A DNA stretch of 64,000 nt from Pseudomonas sp. S06B 330 (lineage in GTDB: Bacteria; Pseudomonadota; Gammaproteobacteria; Pseudomonadales; Pseudomonadaceae), in NCBI RefSeq assembly GCF_002845275.2, contig NZ_CP088149.1, positions 3,096,501 to 3,160,500 on the forward strand, given 5' to 3'. Numbering within the stretch: the first letter of the stretch is position 1; each line of letters begins with the position of its first letter. Under the pieces are notes generated by a model, which did not search any database, had not been told where the DNA came from, and saw nothing but the letters and a program-made list of their open reading frames with translations. Below, piece after piece: positions 29,806-40,406 of this stretch. The position numbers and the translations under genes are program-made.

Positions 29806-29940
29806 ATGTCGCCATCCACCCACACTCACGCTCACCCCGCAGGTCGCCCATCGCGCCCCCTGCTGGCTGTGGCCGAGTGCGCGACTGTTGCTCCTGCTGC
29901 GTTTTATTTTGGGTATTGGTTTAGCCACAGGCGCCGCTGA
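29806..29940 (+). CDS. Leader peptide for DAHP synthase attenuation
   Basis: A 44-residue open frame with a well-placed GGAGA. Near its end it encodes FYFGYWF, seven residues of which six are aromatic, just before the stop. It is followed about 50 bases later by an intrinsic terminator and then by the DAHP synthase gene. This is the arrangement of an amino-acid attenuation leader: shortage of charged Phe/Tyr/Trp tRNA would stall the ribosome and allow readthrough. The regulatory conclusion is inferred. Confidence 0.75.
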   Translation: MSPSTHTHAHPAGRPSRPLLAVAECATVAPAAFYFGYWFSHRRR

Positions 29941-29990
29941 TACCTACACCGGCGCCCACTTTCAAGGGGCCGCCGAACACGAGAATACTC

Positions 29991-30020
29991 AACCCCCGGT
30001 CGGCTCCCCGACCGGGGGTT
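29991..30020 (+). terminator. Intrinsic terminator/attenuator upstream of DAHP synthase
   Basis: AACCCCCGGTCGG pairs with CCGACCGGGGGTT over 13 bases with a CTCC loop, followed by TTGTTTTT. Upstream, GGGGCCG (29966-29972) could pair with CGGCTCCC (30001-30008), with one G-U pair, and break the terminator; that would be the antiterminator. It sits between the aromatic leader peptide and the enzyme gene. Confidence 0.8.
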
Positions 30021-30069
30021 TTGTTTTTCAGGCCCCACGACAACCGAACAGATAACGAGGATTTACCCC

Positions 30070-30222
30070 ATGAACTACGCCACTTATTACCGTTACCCAA
30101 GCTTTACCGCCTGGCGATTTAGCCAATCCCGTTCGGGCCAGCCTGCCGCCTCCGACCGGTCCATCACAGGTGGCATCACCACACCGAATGCCAATCCGGC
30201 TCTTTGTCGAACACCTCGATAG
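30070..30222 (+). CDS. Second aromatic-rich small ORF between terminator and DAHP synthase
   Basis: A 50-residue open frame starting MNYATYYRYPSFTAWRF, with eight aromatic residues among the first 17, then an ordinary-looking tail. GAGG lies upstream of the ATG. It ends 49 bases before the DAHP synthase start. The aromatic run at the very start suggests a second layer of tRNA-sensing control, perhaps on translation of the enzyme. No strong terminator follows it; a short GCGGG/CCCGC hairpin lies nearby. Confidence 0.5.
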   Translation: MNYATYYRYPSFTAWRFSQSRSGQPAASDRSITGGITTPNANPALCRTPR

Positions 30223-30271
30223 GGCCGACCGCGCGGGACAGAACCCGCCGTCCGCCCAGGGAAAAATCGCC

Positions 30272-31342
30272 ATGCAATCGTCTTCGCTCGCTCTGCCCCT
30301 GAGACAGTCTCAAGCGGCCAACAGCGCCGTCAGCCAACGTCTCCCCAGCCCGCACGCGCTCAAGCAGCAGCTGCCGCTGTCCAATGCCCTCACCCACCAG
30401 GTTGAACAGCACCGCCAGGCGGTACGCGCCATTCTTGAAGGCCGTGATCCACGCCTGCTGGTGATCGTCGGTCCCTGCTCAATCCACGACCCACGCTCCG
30501 CCCTGGAATACGCTGATCGACTCGCCGCCCTCAGCGAGCACGTCAGCGATCAACTGTTGCTGGTGATGCGCGCCTACGTCGAAAAGCCCCGCACGACGGT
30601 GGGCTGGAAAGGCCTGACCTACGATCCACACCTGGACGGCAGTGACGACATGCACGCCGGTATCGCCCTGTCCCGCGGCTTGATGCTAGGCATGCTCGAG
30701 CGCGGCCTGCCGATTGCCACCGAATTGCTGCAGCCGATGGCGGCTGGCTACTTCGACGACTTGCTGAGCTGGGCAGCGATTGGTGCGCGCACCACCGAGT
30801 CGCAGATTCACCGTGAGATGGTTAGCGGCCTGGGGCTGCCCGTGGGCTTCAAGAATGGCACCGACGGTGGTGTCGCGATTGCCTGCGACGCCATGCGCAG
30901 CGCCGCCCATGCTCACCGGCACTTCGGCATGGACAGCCAAGGCTACCCGGCGATTATCGAGACCCTGGGCAACCCGGATACTCACCTGGTTCTGCGCGGC
31001 GGCCATCAGGGACCGAACTACGATCAGGCCAGCATTGCCCACGCACGCCAAGGGTTGGCCAAGGCTGGATTGGCAGCGCGGATCATGGTCGATTGCAGCC
31101 ACGCCAACAGCGCCAAGGATCCGCTGCGCCAGCCTGCAGTGTTCGAAGACGTATTGCGCCAGCGCCTGGCAGGCGACCGTTCGATTGTTGGCATGATGCT
31201 CGAAGGGCATCTGTTCGATGGCTGCCAGACACTGGGTAAGGCGCCGCTGCGCTACGGCGTGTCGATCACTGACGGCTGCCTGGGCTGGGAATCGACGCAA
31301 CGCCTGTTGCGCCAGGCTGGCGAAACATTGGCGCGCCGCTAG
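30272..31342 (+). CDS. 3-deoxy-7-phosphoheptulonate (DAHP) synthase, class I
   Basis: A 356-residue class I (AroFGH-type) DAHP synthase, the first enzyme of the shikimate pathway; it condenses phosphoenolpyruvate and erythrose 4-phosphate. Visible: IVGPCSIHDPRSALEYADRL, MRAYVEKPRTTVGWKGLTYDP (PEP site), GARTTESQIHREMVSGL, GFKNGTDG, LRGG, DCSHANSAKDP and GMMLEGHLFDG (metal/active-site segments). I chose the ATG at 30272; an open frame from 30170 overlaps the leader region. The feedback type (Phe, Tyr or Trp) is not decided by eye. Controlled by the upstream attenuator. Confidence 0.93.
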   Translation: MQSSSLALPLRQSQAANSAVSQRLPSPHALKQQLPLSNALTHQVEQHRQAVRAILEGRDPRLLVIVGPCSIHDPRSALEYADRLAALSEHVSDQLLLVMRAYVEKPRTTVGWKGLTYDPHLDGSDDMHAGIALSRGLMLGMLERGLPIATELLQPMAAGYFDDLLSWAAIGARTTESQIHREMVSGLGLPVGFKNGTDGGVAIACDAMRSAAHAHRHFGMDSQGYPAIIETLGNPDTHLVLRGGHQGPNYDQASIAHARQGLAKAGLAARIMVDCSHANSAKDPLRQPAVFEDVLRQRLAGDRSIVGMMLEGHLFDGCQTLGKAPLRYGVSITDGCLGWESTQRLLRQAGETLARR

Positions 31343-31413
31343 AATCGATGCCCCTCAAAGGGTCAGGAGAGAACCTGGCCCGTGAGACTCAGCTCTTGTT
31401 CAACGCCGCACGC

Positions 31414-32769
31414 TCAGTCAACGCTCTGATCCTGCGGGGAGTAGGTGAAGATCTTCCCCCCGTCCGCAAGGGGTACAAGTTCCAGAACGGGCAGGTAGCG
31501 TTTGTCCGTGGACAGGTAATCACGCTGGAAGTTTTGTGCACCAGCCACCCCGTTGCCGCCTTGATTGGAAGTTGAGGTGTGGAAGAACGACTCAAGCGGC
31601 AGTTGCCCGCCGATGTTCTGTGGCCAGGCGGCGATCATCCACTCGTTCCAGCCAAGCCCGTCATTGAACCGGTTGTCGTTGCGTATTTCGGTATTGAGCT
31701 GTACACCCGTTACATTCGGCTCGATAGCACAACCCCGTGTAGGCGTTTGACTGTAAGCGGCGAACCACGTGTCAAACGTGTCCTTACCAGGCGTACATGA
31801 ACCCCGAATGTTACACATGTCGGCGGCTCCTCCGGTGCCAGCATCGAAGGGGTACAGACAGCGCAAGGTCAGCGGATGGGCAACAGGCGCAGACATTGGG
31901 GCAACGACAAAACCCTGCGCTTTGTAGGTCCTACGTACGTGCTGATCAGCACGAAACCAGGAGAAGGACACACCATTGCCCCTGACAGAACTCGGGCTAG
32001 GGTCCCAGGCATGAAAGTTACCCACGTCGGTGGTACGTGCCAGCACTCCGCTGCAGTAGTAAGGCGGGCTATCATCGGCGCAGCTTGACGAGGCATCGGC
32101 AAAACGTGCGTTGAACCGCGCCGCTACGGTGTAACCGTAATAAAGCTGCTCCATCGAGTTGAAACCGAAGCGTGCTTGACCGTCTTCGCTTCTGGCATAG
32201 CGCAGTACCGGTAACCACTCCCCGGTGACGTCGAAGAACGCCCGTTGTGCGTTGTGCGCCCGAAGCAGTGCCGTGGGGTCGGCATAGTTGTAATACACCG
32301 CCTCGATGGCTACCCCGGCGGGCGCTTGATCGTTCCAGTTGTCAATCGCCACCTCCTGGCCACCTTCAGTGTGTTTGGCGCTGTAAGGTTTGCCTTGGCC
32401 AGTAGCACTGAAGCCATCCAGGAATACGTAACCCACCTTGCCCTGCGGCGCCACCTCAGGGGCGTCATCACGTAACCACAAGAACCTCTCCGCCCCCACC
32501 TGCTGCGCCTCGGCGCTGAGTTTCCAGAAGGTCGCCGGATTACCTGCCGCCACCGAGCGCACCAGCACACCGCTGCAGTAAAACTGTGGCTTGGCACCTG
32601 GGCACTCGGCCACCGTCCTGGTCAGGCGGAAGTTGAGCACTTGCGCCGTTTGCTCACCGGTCTGACGCAGCGGGATGCGCAGGCTGGACGTGTCCCTAGC
32701 CTGAACACTGGTTGTCAGGAGCAGTAACAACGATATGCAAAAAAAGATCGAACGCTTGACAGTCATCAT
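31414..32769 (-). CDS. Secreted protein, halovibrin HvnA-like (paralogue 1)
   Basis: A 451-residue protein with a signal peptide (cleaved near SVQA-RDTSS). It contains two related halves, each with a C-x-n-F/Y-C-x-GVL-x-R motif: LTRTVAECPGAKPQFYCSGV near residue 50 and SSCADDSPPYYCSGVLARTT near residue 235, followed by SFSWFRAD. The C-terminus includes WPQNIGGQLPLESFFH. The pattern recalls the halovibrin HvnA family of Pseudomonas and Vibrio secreted proteins, but no ADP-ribosyltransferase active site is obvious. Its N-terminal half is almost identical at DNA level to the next gene. Confidence 0.6.
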   Translation of the reverse strand: MMTVKRSIFFCISLLLLLTTSVQARDTSSLRIPLRQTGEQTAQVLNFRLTRTVAECPGAKPQFYCSGVLVRSVAAGNPATFWKLSAEAQQVGAERFLWLRDDAPEVAPQGKVGYVFLDGFSATGQGKPYSAKHTEGGQEVAIDNWNDQAPAGVAIEAVYYNYADPTALLRAHNAQRAFFDVTGEWLPVLRYARSEDGQARFGFNSMEQLYYGYTVAARFNARFADASSSCADDSPPYYCSGVLARTTDVGNFHAWDPSPSSVRGNGVSFSWFRADQHVRRTYKAQGFVVAPMSAPVAHPLTLRCLYPFDAGTGGAADMCNIRGSCTPGKDTFDTWFAAYSQTPTRGCAIEPNVTGVQLNTEIRNDNRFNDGLGWNEWMIAAWPQNIGGQLPLESFFHTSTSNQGGNGVAGAQNFQRDYLSTDKRYLPVLELVPLADGGKIFTYSPQDQSVD

Positions 32770-32943
32770 GACAACCTACCGGGAGATAGCCTGGAGGCTC
32801 ATTCAAAAGCGGATTGAGGCCAGGCCACAACTGGCAAAAATGTCAGGTGACAGCCATTAATCAACCACCATAGAGCCCGCCCAATAACAGCAATCCGCAT
32901 GTCCATGGGGGACTGGGAAGAGCCCAGCGCGCATGCCTCGGGG

Positions 32944-34296
32944 CTAGTCAACATCCTGATCCTGCGGCGAGTAGGTGAAAACCTGTCCGTCTGTGGCGAG
33001 CGGATGCAGTGCAACAATGGGCAGGTAACGTCGGTCAATCTGCAGGTATTCTCGCTGGTAATAACGAGCACCGACTGGCCCGTTACCTGGGAGCGCAACC
33101 TTGTCGCTATGAAAAAACGCTTGTATAGGCAATTGGCCGCCGATGTCCTGGGGCCAGGTAGCGATGATCCACTCGTTCCACTGCGCAAGATCCACTTCTC
33201 CAGACTGGCGAATATCGCTGGAAAGCTTCACCCCTCCAATGTTCCCCTCCATGTAACAACTCGTATTGATACTCCCCGCATAGCGCGCCAACCATTGCTC
33301 GGCCGTGACAATGGTCGGAGCGCACGGTGGCTGGAAGTCACATTTATCGGCACGGTTGCTGGTTTTGGCATCAAAAGGGTACAAACAGCGCACGGATAAT
33401 GGGTAAGACACAGGTGCAGCGATTTCATGCAGGACATAGCCCTGTGGCGTGTAGGTCCTGGTGTTACCCTGATCAGCGCGAAAGAAGTTGAAAGACACAC
33501 CATTGCCCCTAATGGAATCATCGCTAGGATTCCAGGCATGGAAATCGCCAACACCCGTTGAGCGCACCAGCACACCGTTGCAAAAGTAAGCAGGACTGCC
33601 ATCGGTGCAACTTGCCGACGTATCAGCAAAACGCGCATTGAGCCGCGCCGCTACGGTGTAGCCGTAATACAGCTGCTCCATCGAGTTGAAACCGAAGCGC
33701 ACTTGACCGTCTTCGCTTCTGGCATAGCGCAGTACCGGTAACCACTCCCCGGTGACGTCGAAGAACGCCCGTTGTGCGTTGTGCGCCCGAAGCAGTGCCG
33801 TGGGGTCGGCATAGTTGTAATACACCGCCTCGATGGCTACCCCGGCGGGCGCTTGATCGTTCCAGTTGTCAATCGCCACCTCCTGGCCACCTTCAGTGTG
33901 TTTGGCGCTGTAAGGTTTGCCTTGGCCAGTAGCACTGAAGCCATCCAGGAATACGTAACCCACCTTGTCCTGCGGCGCCACCTCAGGGGCGTCATCACGT
34001 AACCACAAGAACCTCTCCGCCCCCACCTGCTGCGCCTCGGCGCTGAGTTTCCAGAAGGTCGCCGGATTACCTGCCGCCACCGAGCGCACCAGCACACCGC
34101 TGCAGTAAAACTGTGGCTTGGCACCCGGGCACTCGGCCACCGTCCTGGTCAGGCGGAAGTTGAGCACTTGCGCCGTTTGCTCGCCGGTCTGACGCAGCTG
34201 GGTGCGCAGGCTGGACATGTCCCTGGCCTGGGCACTGATTGCCAGGAGCAATAGCAATGACATCCAAAAAGGGCTTGTTCGCTTGAGTGCAATCAT
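32944..34296 (-). CDS. Secreted protein, halovibrin HvnA-like (paralogue 2)
   Basis: A 450-residue paralogue of the preceding-numbered gene, with a signal peptide ending LAISAQA. Residues about 25-210 are almost identical between the two, while the C-terminal halves have diverged (NARFADTSASCTDGSPAYFC here). Conserved C-terminal pieces are WPQDIGGQLPIQAFFH and the final FTYSPQDQDVD. The upstream sequences (GGAGGCTCATTCAA, GGCCACAACTGGCAAAAATG) are also duplicated, so each copy probably has its own promoter. Function unknown; secretion by Sec is the only firm inference. Confidence 0.6.
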   Translation of the reverse strand: MIALKRTSPFWMSLLLLLAISAQARDMSSLRTQLRQTGEQTAQVLNFRLTRTVAECPGAKPQFYCSGVLVRSVAAGNPATFWKLSAEAQQVGAERFLWLRDDAPEVAPQDKVGYVFLDGFSATGQGKPYSAKHTEGGQEVAIDNWNDQAPAGVAIEAVYYNYADPTALLRAHNAQRAFFDVTGEWLPVLRYARSEDGQVRFGFNSMEQLYYGYTVAARLNARFADTSASCTDGSPAYFCNGVLVRSTGVGDFHAWNPSDDSIRGNGVSFNFFRADQGNTRTYTPQGYVLHEIAAPVSYPLSVRCLYPFDAKTSNRADKCDFQPPCAPTIVTAEQWLARYAGSINTSCYMEGNIGGVKLSSDIRQSGEVDLAQWNEWIIATWPQDIGGQLPIQAFFHSDKVALPGNGPVGARYYQREYLQIDRRYLPIVALHPLATDGQVFTYSPQDQDVD

Positions 34297-34473
34297 GACA
34301 GCTCGCCTACGGGATTAGCCTGGAGGCTCATTCAAGGGCGAATCGCGCTCAGGCCACAACTGGCAAAAATGTCAGGTGACAAACCTGCTTTTTGGCCGCT
34401 CATACCCAGGAAGCAGAAGCATTGCGCCGACAATTGCGCTAGGCTTGCCGTTCATTCATCAGGAGACTTCCCC

Positions 34474-34755
34474 ATGGCAAAAGCCACTGCTCGCCACATC
34501 CTTGTCAGCAGCGAAGACAAGTGCAACGAACTCAAAGCACAGATCGAAGGCGGCGCCGATTTCGCTGAAGTTGCCAAAGCCAACTCCACCTGCCCATCCA
34601 GCCGTCAAGGTGGCGACCTGGGTTCGTTCGGTCCGGGTCAGATGGTCAAGGAGTTCGACACCGTGGTGTTCAGCGCACCACTGAACGTGGTGCAAGGCCC
34701 GGTCAAGACCCAGTTCGGCTACCACCTGCTGGAAGTGACCAGCCGCCAGGACTGA
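34474..34755 (+). CDS. ppiC: Parvulin-type peptidyl-prolyl cis-trans isomerase
   Basis: A 93-residue single-domain parvulin: ARHILVSSEDKCNELKAQIEGGADF, STCPSSRQGGDLGSFGPGQMVKEFD and GPVKTQFGYHLLEV are the standard segments, with catalytic-core His residues in RHIL and GYHL. No signal peptide, so it is cytoplasmic like E. coli PpiC (93 residues). AGGAGA precedes the ATG. The peptide importer starts 9 bases after its stop. A second parvulin lies at 45132-45407. Confidence 0.93.
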   Translation: MAKATARHILVSSEDKCNELKAQIEGGADFAEVAKANSTCPSSRQGGDLGSFGPGQMVKEFDTVVFSAPLNVVQGPVKTQFGYHLLEVTSRQD

Positions 34756-34764
34756 GTCCTGCCG

Positions 34765-36630
34765 ATGCGGCATGCAGCGCTGACTCGCTGGGTGTTATCA
34801 CCTGGCCTGCTGTTGGTCTGCTTGCTGCTCACGTGTCCGGGCCTGCGCGCCGCACCCGGACACGCCCTCACCGTCTATGGCGAAGCCCCGCGCTACCCCG
34901 CTACGTTCCAGCACTTCGAATACGCCAACCCCAACGCCCCCAAAGGCGGCAGCCTGCGCCGCTCGGCCCTCGAGATAGGCCAGTTCGACCATGTATTGCC
35001 CTATATCGACAAGGGCATCGGTGTGGCGGAGGTCGATGGCTGGTTGTATGCCCCGCTGGCCGTACGTTCCCAGGACGAGCCCTATACCGTTTATGGACTT
35101 GTCGCTCGCCAGCTTGAACGCGATCCTCAAGGACGTTGGCTGCGTTTTCACCTCGACCCCCGCGCACGTTTTGCCGATGGCCACCCCATTCGTGCCGAAG
35201 ATGTGCGCTACACCTTCGAGCTGCTGATGCGCGAGGGCAACCTTAAGTACCGCACCCAGTTTGCCGATGTCGAACGAGTCGAGATCGAGGCCCCCCGGCA
35301 AATTCGCTTTCACTTCAAGAACAACCTCAACCGCACCCTGCCACTGGACCTGGCCACTCTGCCGGTGTTGCCCGAGCACTGGTGGAAAGACCGTGACTTT
35401 GCCAACGGCGGTGGCTTCGAAGCACCGCTGGGTAGCGGGCCGTACCGTATCGGACGTATCGATAATGGTCGCAGCATCACCTTTGAGCGCGACCCGAACT
35501 GGTGGGGACGGGACCTGCCGGTCAACCGCGGACGCTACAATTTCGACCACCTGCGCATCGAGTACTTCGGTGATACCGACGTCGCGCGCCAGGTGCTACG
35601 CGGTGGGGGCTTTGACTACAACCGCGAGTTCTCTGCCACCGGCTACTCGATCGGCTACAACAGCCCGGCGCTGGAAGACGGTCGCCTACAACGGGCTCAT
35701 CTGGGCAAGGACGCCCCGCAAAGCGCCCAAGGGTTCGTCTTCAATTTGCAGCGGCCCGTGTTCAAGGACCGCCGCGTGCGCCAAGCGCTGGCCATGCTCT
35801 GGGATTTCGAGTGGAGCAACCGGCAGATGATGCGCAACCTGTACATCCGCCAGCAGAGTTTCTTTTCCAACAGCGCCCTCGCCGCCCGAGCCCTGCCCGA
35901 CGCTGGCGAGCTGGCCCTGCTTGCCCCCCTGCGCGGCCACGTACCGGATGAGGTGTTCAACCAGGTCTTCGAAGCGCCGCGCACCGATGGCTCAGGGCTG
36001 ATTCGCGACAAGCAATTGCAGGCCCTGGCGCTGCTGCAGGCGGCCGGCTGGAAACCTGCCGGAGATCAACTGGTCAATGGCCAGGGCGAGCCCCTGCGCT
36101 TTACCTTCCTCAACGGCCAGGCCGGCTTCGAGCGCCTGCTGTTGCCCTGGAAACGCAACCTGGCGCAGATCGGCATCACCCTCGAGATCCGCCGCATCGA
36201 CGCCTCGCAATACGTCAACCGCCTCATGGCCCGCGACTACGACATGATCGTGACCGGCTACCCGGTTTCGCCCTCACCCGGCCTGGAGCTGTACAACTAC
36301 TTCGGTTCGGTGGCCGCCAATGACCCGGGGTCGAACAACTACATGGCCCTGCAGGATCCGGCCGTAGACCGGCTGATCGATGGCCTGGTCAAGGCCAGCA
36401 CCCAGGCCGACATGTTGCGCCATGCCCATGCCCTGGACCGGGTACTGCAGTGGAACTATTACTGGATCCCCAACTACTACCCACCGGGATCTTCCACGGT
36501 GTGGTGGAACCGTTTTGGCCTGCCCCAGGTGCAAGCGAGCAACGACGAAGGCCTGGACAGCTGGTGGGAAGTCAGCCCCACGGCGCTGACCAATGCGCAG
36601 ATGGCTGAGCGCCTCAAGGAGCAGCCATGA
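34765..36630 (+). CDS. yejA: Peptide ABC transporter substrate-binding protein, YejA-like
   Basis: A 621-residue periplasmic binding protein (family 5, DppA/OppA fold) with a signal peptide ending [36 protein letters not shown] (in outline, residues 35-60) is characteristic of YejA and microcin C/oligopeptide binders. It ends by overlapping yejB (ATGA), so the genes are translationally coupled. It captures peptides or peptide-nucleotide antibiotics for the YejBE channel. Confidence 0.92.
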   Translation: MRHAALTRWVLSPGLLLVCLLLTCPGLRAAPGHALTVYGEAPRYPATFQHFEYANPNAPKGGSLRRSALEIGQFDHVLPYIDKGIGVAEVDGWLYAPLAVRSQDEPYTVYGLVARQLERDPQGRWLRFHLDPRARFADGHPIRAEDVRYTFELLMREGNLKYRTQFADVERVEIEAPRQIRFHFKNNLNRTLPLDLATLPVLPEHWWKDRDFANGGGFEAPLGSGPYRIGRIDNGRSITFERDPNWWGRDLPVNRGRYNFDHLRIEYFGDTDVARQVLRGGGFDYNREFSATGYSIGYNSPALEDGRLQRAHLGKDAPQSAQGFVFNLQRPVFKDRRVRQALAMLWDFEWSNRQMMRNLYIRQQSFFSNSALAARALPDAGELALLAPLRGHVPDEVFNQVFEAPRTDGSGLIRDKQLQALALLQAAGWKPAGDQLVNGQGEPLRFTFLNGQAGFERLLLPWKRNLAQIGITLEIRRIDASQYVNRLMARDYDMIVTGYPVSPSPGLELYNYFGSVAANDPGSNNYMALQDPAVDRLIDGLVKASTQADMLRHAHALDRVLQWNYYWIPNYYPPGSSTVWWNRFGLPQVQASNDEGLDSWWEVSPTALTNAQMAERLKEQP

Positions 36631-37685
36631 CCGCCTACATTCTGCGTCGACTGCTGCTGATCATTCCGACCCTGCTGATCATCTTGCTGGTCAATTTCAT
36701 CATCGTCCAGGCCGCGCCTGGCGGCCCGGTGGAACAGGCCATCGCCCGTCTGCAGGGCATCGGCGCTGGGGCGCCGGGGGCCAGCGTGGAAACCGTGCAC
36801 ACCAGCTCTCGCGCCAGTCGCGGTCTGGACCCGAAACTGATTGAAGACATCAAACGTCAGTACGGCTTCGACAAATCGGCCCCTGAACGCCTGTGGCTGA
36901 TGCTTGGGCAATACGCTCGTCTGGATTTTGGCAACAGCTTCTTTCGCGGCGCCAAAGTCACCGACCTGATCCTGGAGAAAATGCCGGTGACGCTATCGCT
37001 GGGCTTTTGGGCCACCTTGATCACTTACCTGGTATCAATCCCGCTGGGCATCCGCAAGGCCGTCCGCCACGGCTCAGCGTTTGACGCCTGGAGCAGCAGC
37101 CTGATCGTCATCGGTTACGCCTTACCCTCGTTCCTGTTTGCCTTGTTGCTGATCGTTTTATTCGCTGGGGGCACGTCGTTGAACTGGTTTCCGGTGCGTG
37201 GCCTGGTGTCGGAGAACTTTGACCAGCTCAGTGTGCTGGGCAAATTGGCGGATTACTTCTGGCACCTGGTGCTGCCCGTCGGCGCCTTGGTGATCGGCGG
37301 CTTTGCCACCTTGACCCTGCTGACCAAGAACGCTTTTCTCAATGAAATCACCCGCCAGTACGTCATTACCGCCCGGGCCAAGGGATTGAGCGAACGTCGG
37401 GTGTTGTACGGCCATGTGTTCCGTAACGCGATCCTGTTGGTGGTCGCTGGCATCCCCCAAGCCTTGATCAGCGTGTTTTTTGCCGGATCCCTGCTGATTG
37501 AAGTGATCTTCTCCCTCGACGGTCTGGGACGCATGAGTTATGAGGCCGCTGTGTCACGAGACTATCCGGTGGTGTTTGGTTCGCTGTTCATTTTTACTCT
37601 GTTTGGCCTGCTGATCCGCCTGGTGGGTGATCTGTGTTACACCCTGGTCGATCCGCGCATCGACTTTGCCACGAGGGCGCATTGA
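36627..37685 (+). CDS. yejB: Peptide ABC transporter permease, YejB-like
   Basis: A 352-residue permease with six or so TM segments. The N-terminus [20 protein letters not shown] is typical of DppB/OppB-type permeases, and [24 protein letters not shown] is the EAA loop that contacts the ATPase. The insertion around residues 45-85 ([13 protein letters not shown]) is characteristic of YejB. It overlaps yejA by 4 bases and yejE by 1 (TGATG). Confidence 0.93.
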   Translation: MTAYILRRLLLIIPTLLIILLVNFIIVQAAPGGPVEQAIARLQGIGAGAPGASVETVHTSSRASRGLDPKLIEDIKRQYGFDKSAPERLWLMLGQYARLDFGNSFFRGAKVTDLILEKMPVTLSLGFWATLITYLVSIPLGIRKAVRHGSAFDAWSSSLIVIGYALPSFLFALLLIVLFAGGTSLNWFPVRGLVSENFDQLSVLGKLADYFWHLVLPVGALVIGGFATLTLLTKNAFLNEITRQYVITARAKGLSERRVLYGHVFRNAILLVVAGIPQALISVFFAGSLLIEVIFSLDGLGRMSYEAAVSRDYPVVFGSLFIFTLFGLLIRLVGDLCYTLVDPRIDFATRAH

Positions 37686-38707
37686 TGTTCAGCCTATCGC
37701 CGCTCTCGCGCAGACGCCTGCAGCACTTTCGGCGCAATCGCCGAGGCTGGATTTCGCTCTGGCTGTTTGGCGTGCTGCTGGTGTTGAGCCTGTGCGCAGA
37801 ACTGGTCGCCAACGACAAACCCCTGCTGATGGGCTATCAGGGGCAATTGTATTTCCCCGCCTTCAAGCGCTATACCGAGCAGGAATTCGGCGGGCAACTG
37901 CCGTTTCAGCCCGACTACCGTAGCCAATACGTACAGCAGTTGATCAAACATCAGGGCGGCTGGATGTTTTTCGCCCCGGTGCCCTTCAGCGCCGACACGC
38001 CCAACTATGACCTGCAGCAACCCACCCCTAGCCCACCGTCAGCGGTGAACTGGCTAGGGACTGACGACCAGGCCCGTGATGTCCTGGCGCGGGTGCTGTA
38101 CGGCACACGGGTATCGATTCTGTTTGCCCTGGCGCTGACCTTGATCAGCACAGTGATAGGCATTGCCGCTGGTGCCTTGCAGGGCTACTACGGCGGTTGG
38201 GTCGACTTGATCGGACAGCGCGTTCTGGAGGTGTGGTCAGGCTTGCCGGTGCTGTACCTGCTGATCATCCTCAGTGGTTTTGTCGAGCCGAATTTTTGGT
38301 GGCTGCTGGGAATCATGGCGCTGTTTTCCTGGCTGGCCCTGGTGGATGTGGTGCGCGCTGAGTTCCTTCGCGGGCGCAACCTGGAATACGTCCAGGCCGC
38401 CCGGGCGCTGGGCCTGAGAGACAGTGGGGTAATCCTGCAGCACATCTTGCCCAACGCCATGAATGCCACGTTCACGTACTTGCCGTTCATTCTCACGGGT
38501 GCCATCACCACCCTCACCGCCCTGGACTTTCTCGGCTTCGGCATGCCTGCGGGCAGCGCGTCGTTGGGCGAGTTGGTCAACCAGGGCAAGCAGAACCTGC
38601 AGGCACCGTGGTTAGGGTTTACCGCGTTCTTTGCCCTGGCCTTGATCCTCTCACTGTTGGTGTTCATTGGCGATGCCTTGCGCGAAGCCTTCGATCCACG
38701 GGCATAA
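37685..38707 (+). CDS. yejE: Peptide ABC transporter permease, YejE-like
   Basis: A 340-residue permease. The long periplasmic segment after TM1, with YQGQLYFPAFKRYTEQEFGGQLPFQPDY, is the YejE hallmark. Later come GTDDQARDVLARVLYGTRVSILFAL and the EAA loop EYVQAARALGLRDSGVILQHILPNA. In most species the ATPase YejF follows immediately; here a sigma-54 activator follows instead, so the ATP-binding subunit must come from elsewhere or the importer is incomplete. Confidence 0.93.
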   Translation: MFSLSPLSRRRLQHFRRNRRGWISLWLFGVLLVLSLCAELVANDKPLLMGYQGQLYFPAFKRYTEQEFGGQLPFQPDYRSQYVQQLIKHQGGWMFFAPVPFSADTPNYDLQQPTPSPPSAVNWLGTDDQARDVLARVLYGTRVSILFALALTLISTVIGIAAGALQGYYGGWVDLIGQRVLEVWSGLPVLYLLIILSGFVEPNFWWLLGIMALFSWLALVDVVRAEFLRGRNLEYVQAARALGLRDSGVILQHILPNAMNATFTYLPFILTGAITTLTALDFLGFGMPAGSASLGELVNQGKQNLQAPWLGFTAFFALALILSLLVFIGDALREAFDPRA

Positions 38708-38737
38708 TCACAGCCTTTGACCTTCAGGGAGCGGCCC

Positions 38738-40129
<1,392 letters not shown>

Positions 40130-40168
40130 CGAAACTTGACTCTCAAAATAGAGACTAGCAGCGCCCTC

Positions 40169-40260
40169 TGTGGGAGCCGGCCTTGTCAGCGATGCAAGAC
40201 AAAGTCCTGCCAGGCCTAGGGCTGCTGTACAGCCCATCGTCGGCAAGACCGGCTCCCACA
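40169..40260. repeat. REP-like inverted pair (GGGAGCCGGC family)
   Basis: TGTGGGAGCCGG at the left and CCGGCTCCCACA at the right are exact inverted ends, with further partial complementarity (CCTTGTC, GGCAAGA) inside and a small GGGCTGCTGTACAGCCC hairpin. It lies between the sigma-54 activator and its target operon. Related to the element at 508-556. Confidence 0.8.
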
Positions 40261-40344
40261 ATGGCAGTCTCGATACAGAGACACTGAATGTGATTTTTCT
40301 TTTCCAATAGATTTTTTTCTTTATATTTCAATTAGTTATAAACC

Positions 40345-40360
40345 TGGCACGATTCCCGCT
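40345..40360 (+). promoter_or_regulatory. Sigma-54 promoter of the 3-hydroxybutyrate operon
   Basis: TGGCACGATTCCCGCT has the obligatory GG and GC separated by 10 bases and matches TGGCACG-N4-TTGCT closely. It lies 46 bases before the permease ATG, right after the gene for a sigma-54 activator. Confidence 0.75.
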
Positions 40361-40406
40361 ATCTCCGGCAACCAACAAAAACAAGATGCACCCAAGGAGA
40401 CACTCG

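Noticed and set aside
31348..34124. Plus-strand open frames across the paralogue pair that recur in both copies
   Set aside because: They recur only because the underlying DNA is duplicated; they are antisense to genes with signal peptides and conserved motifs.
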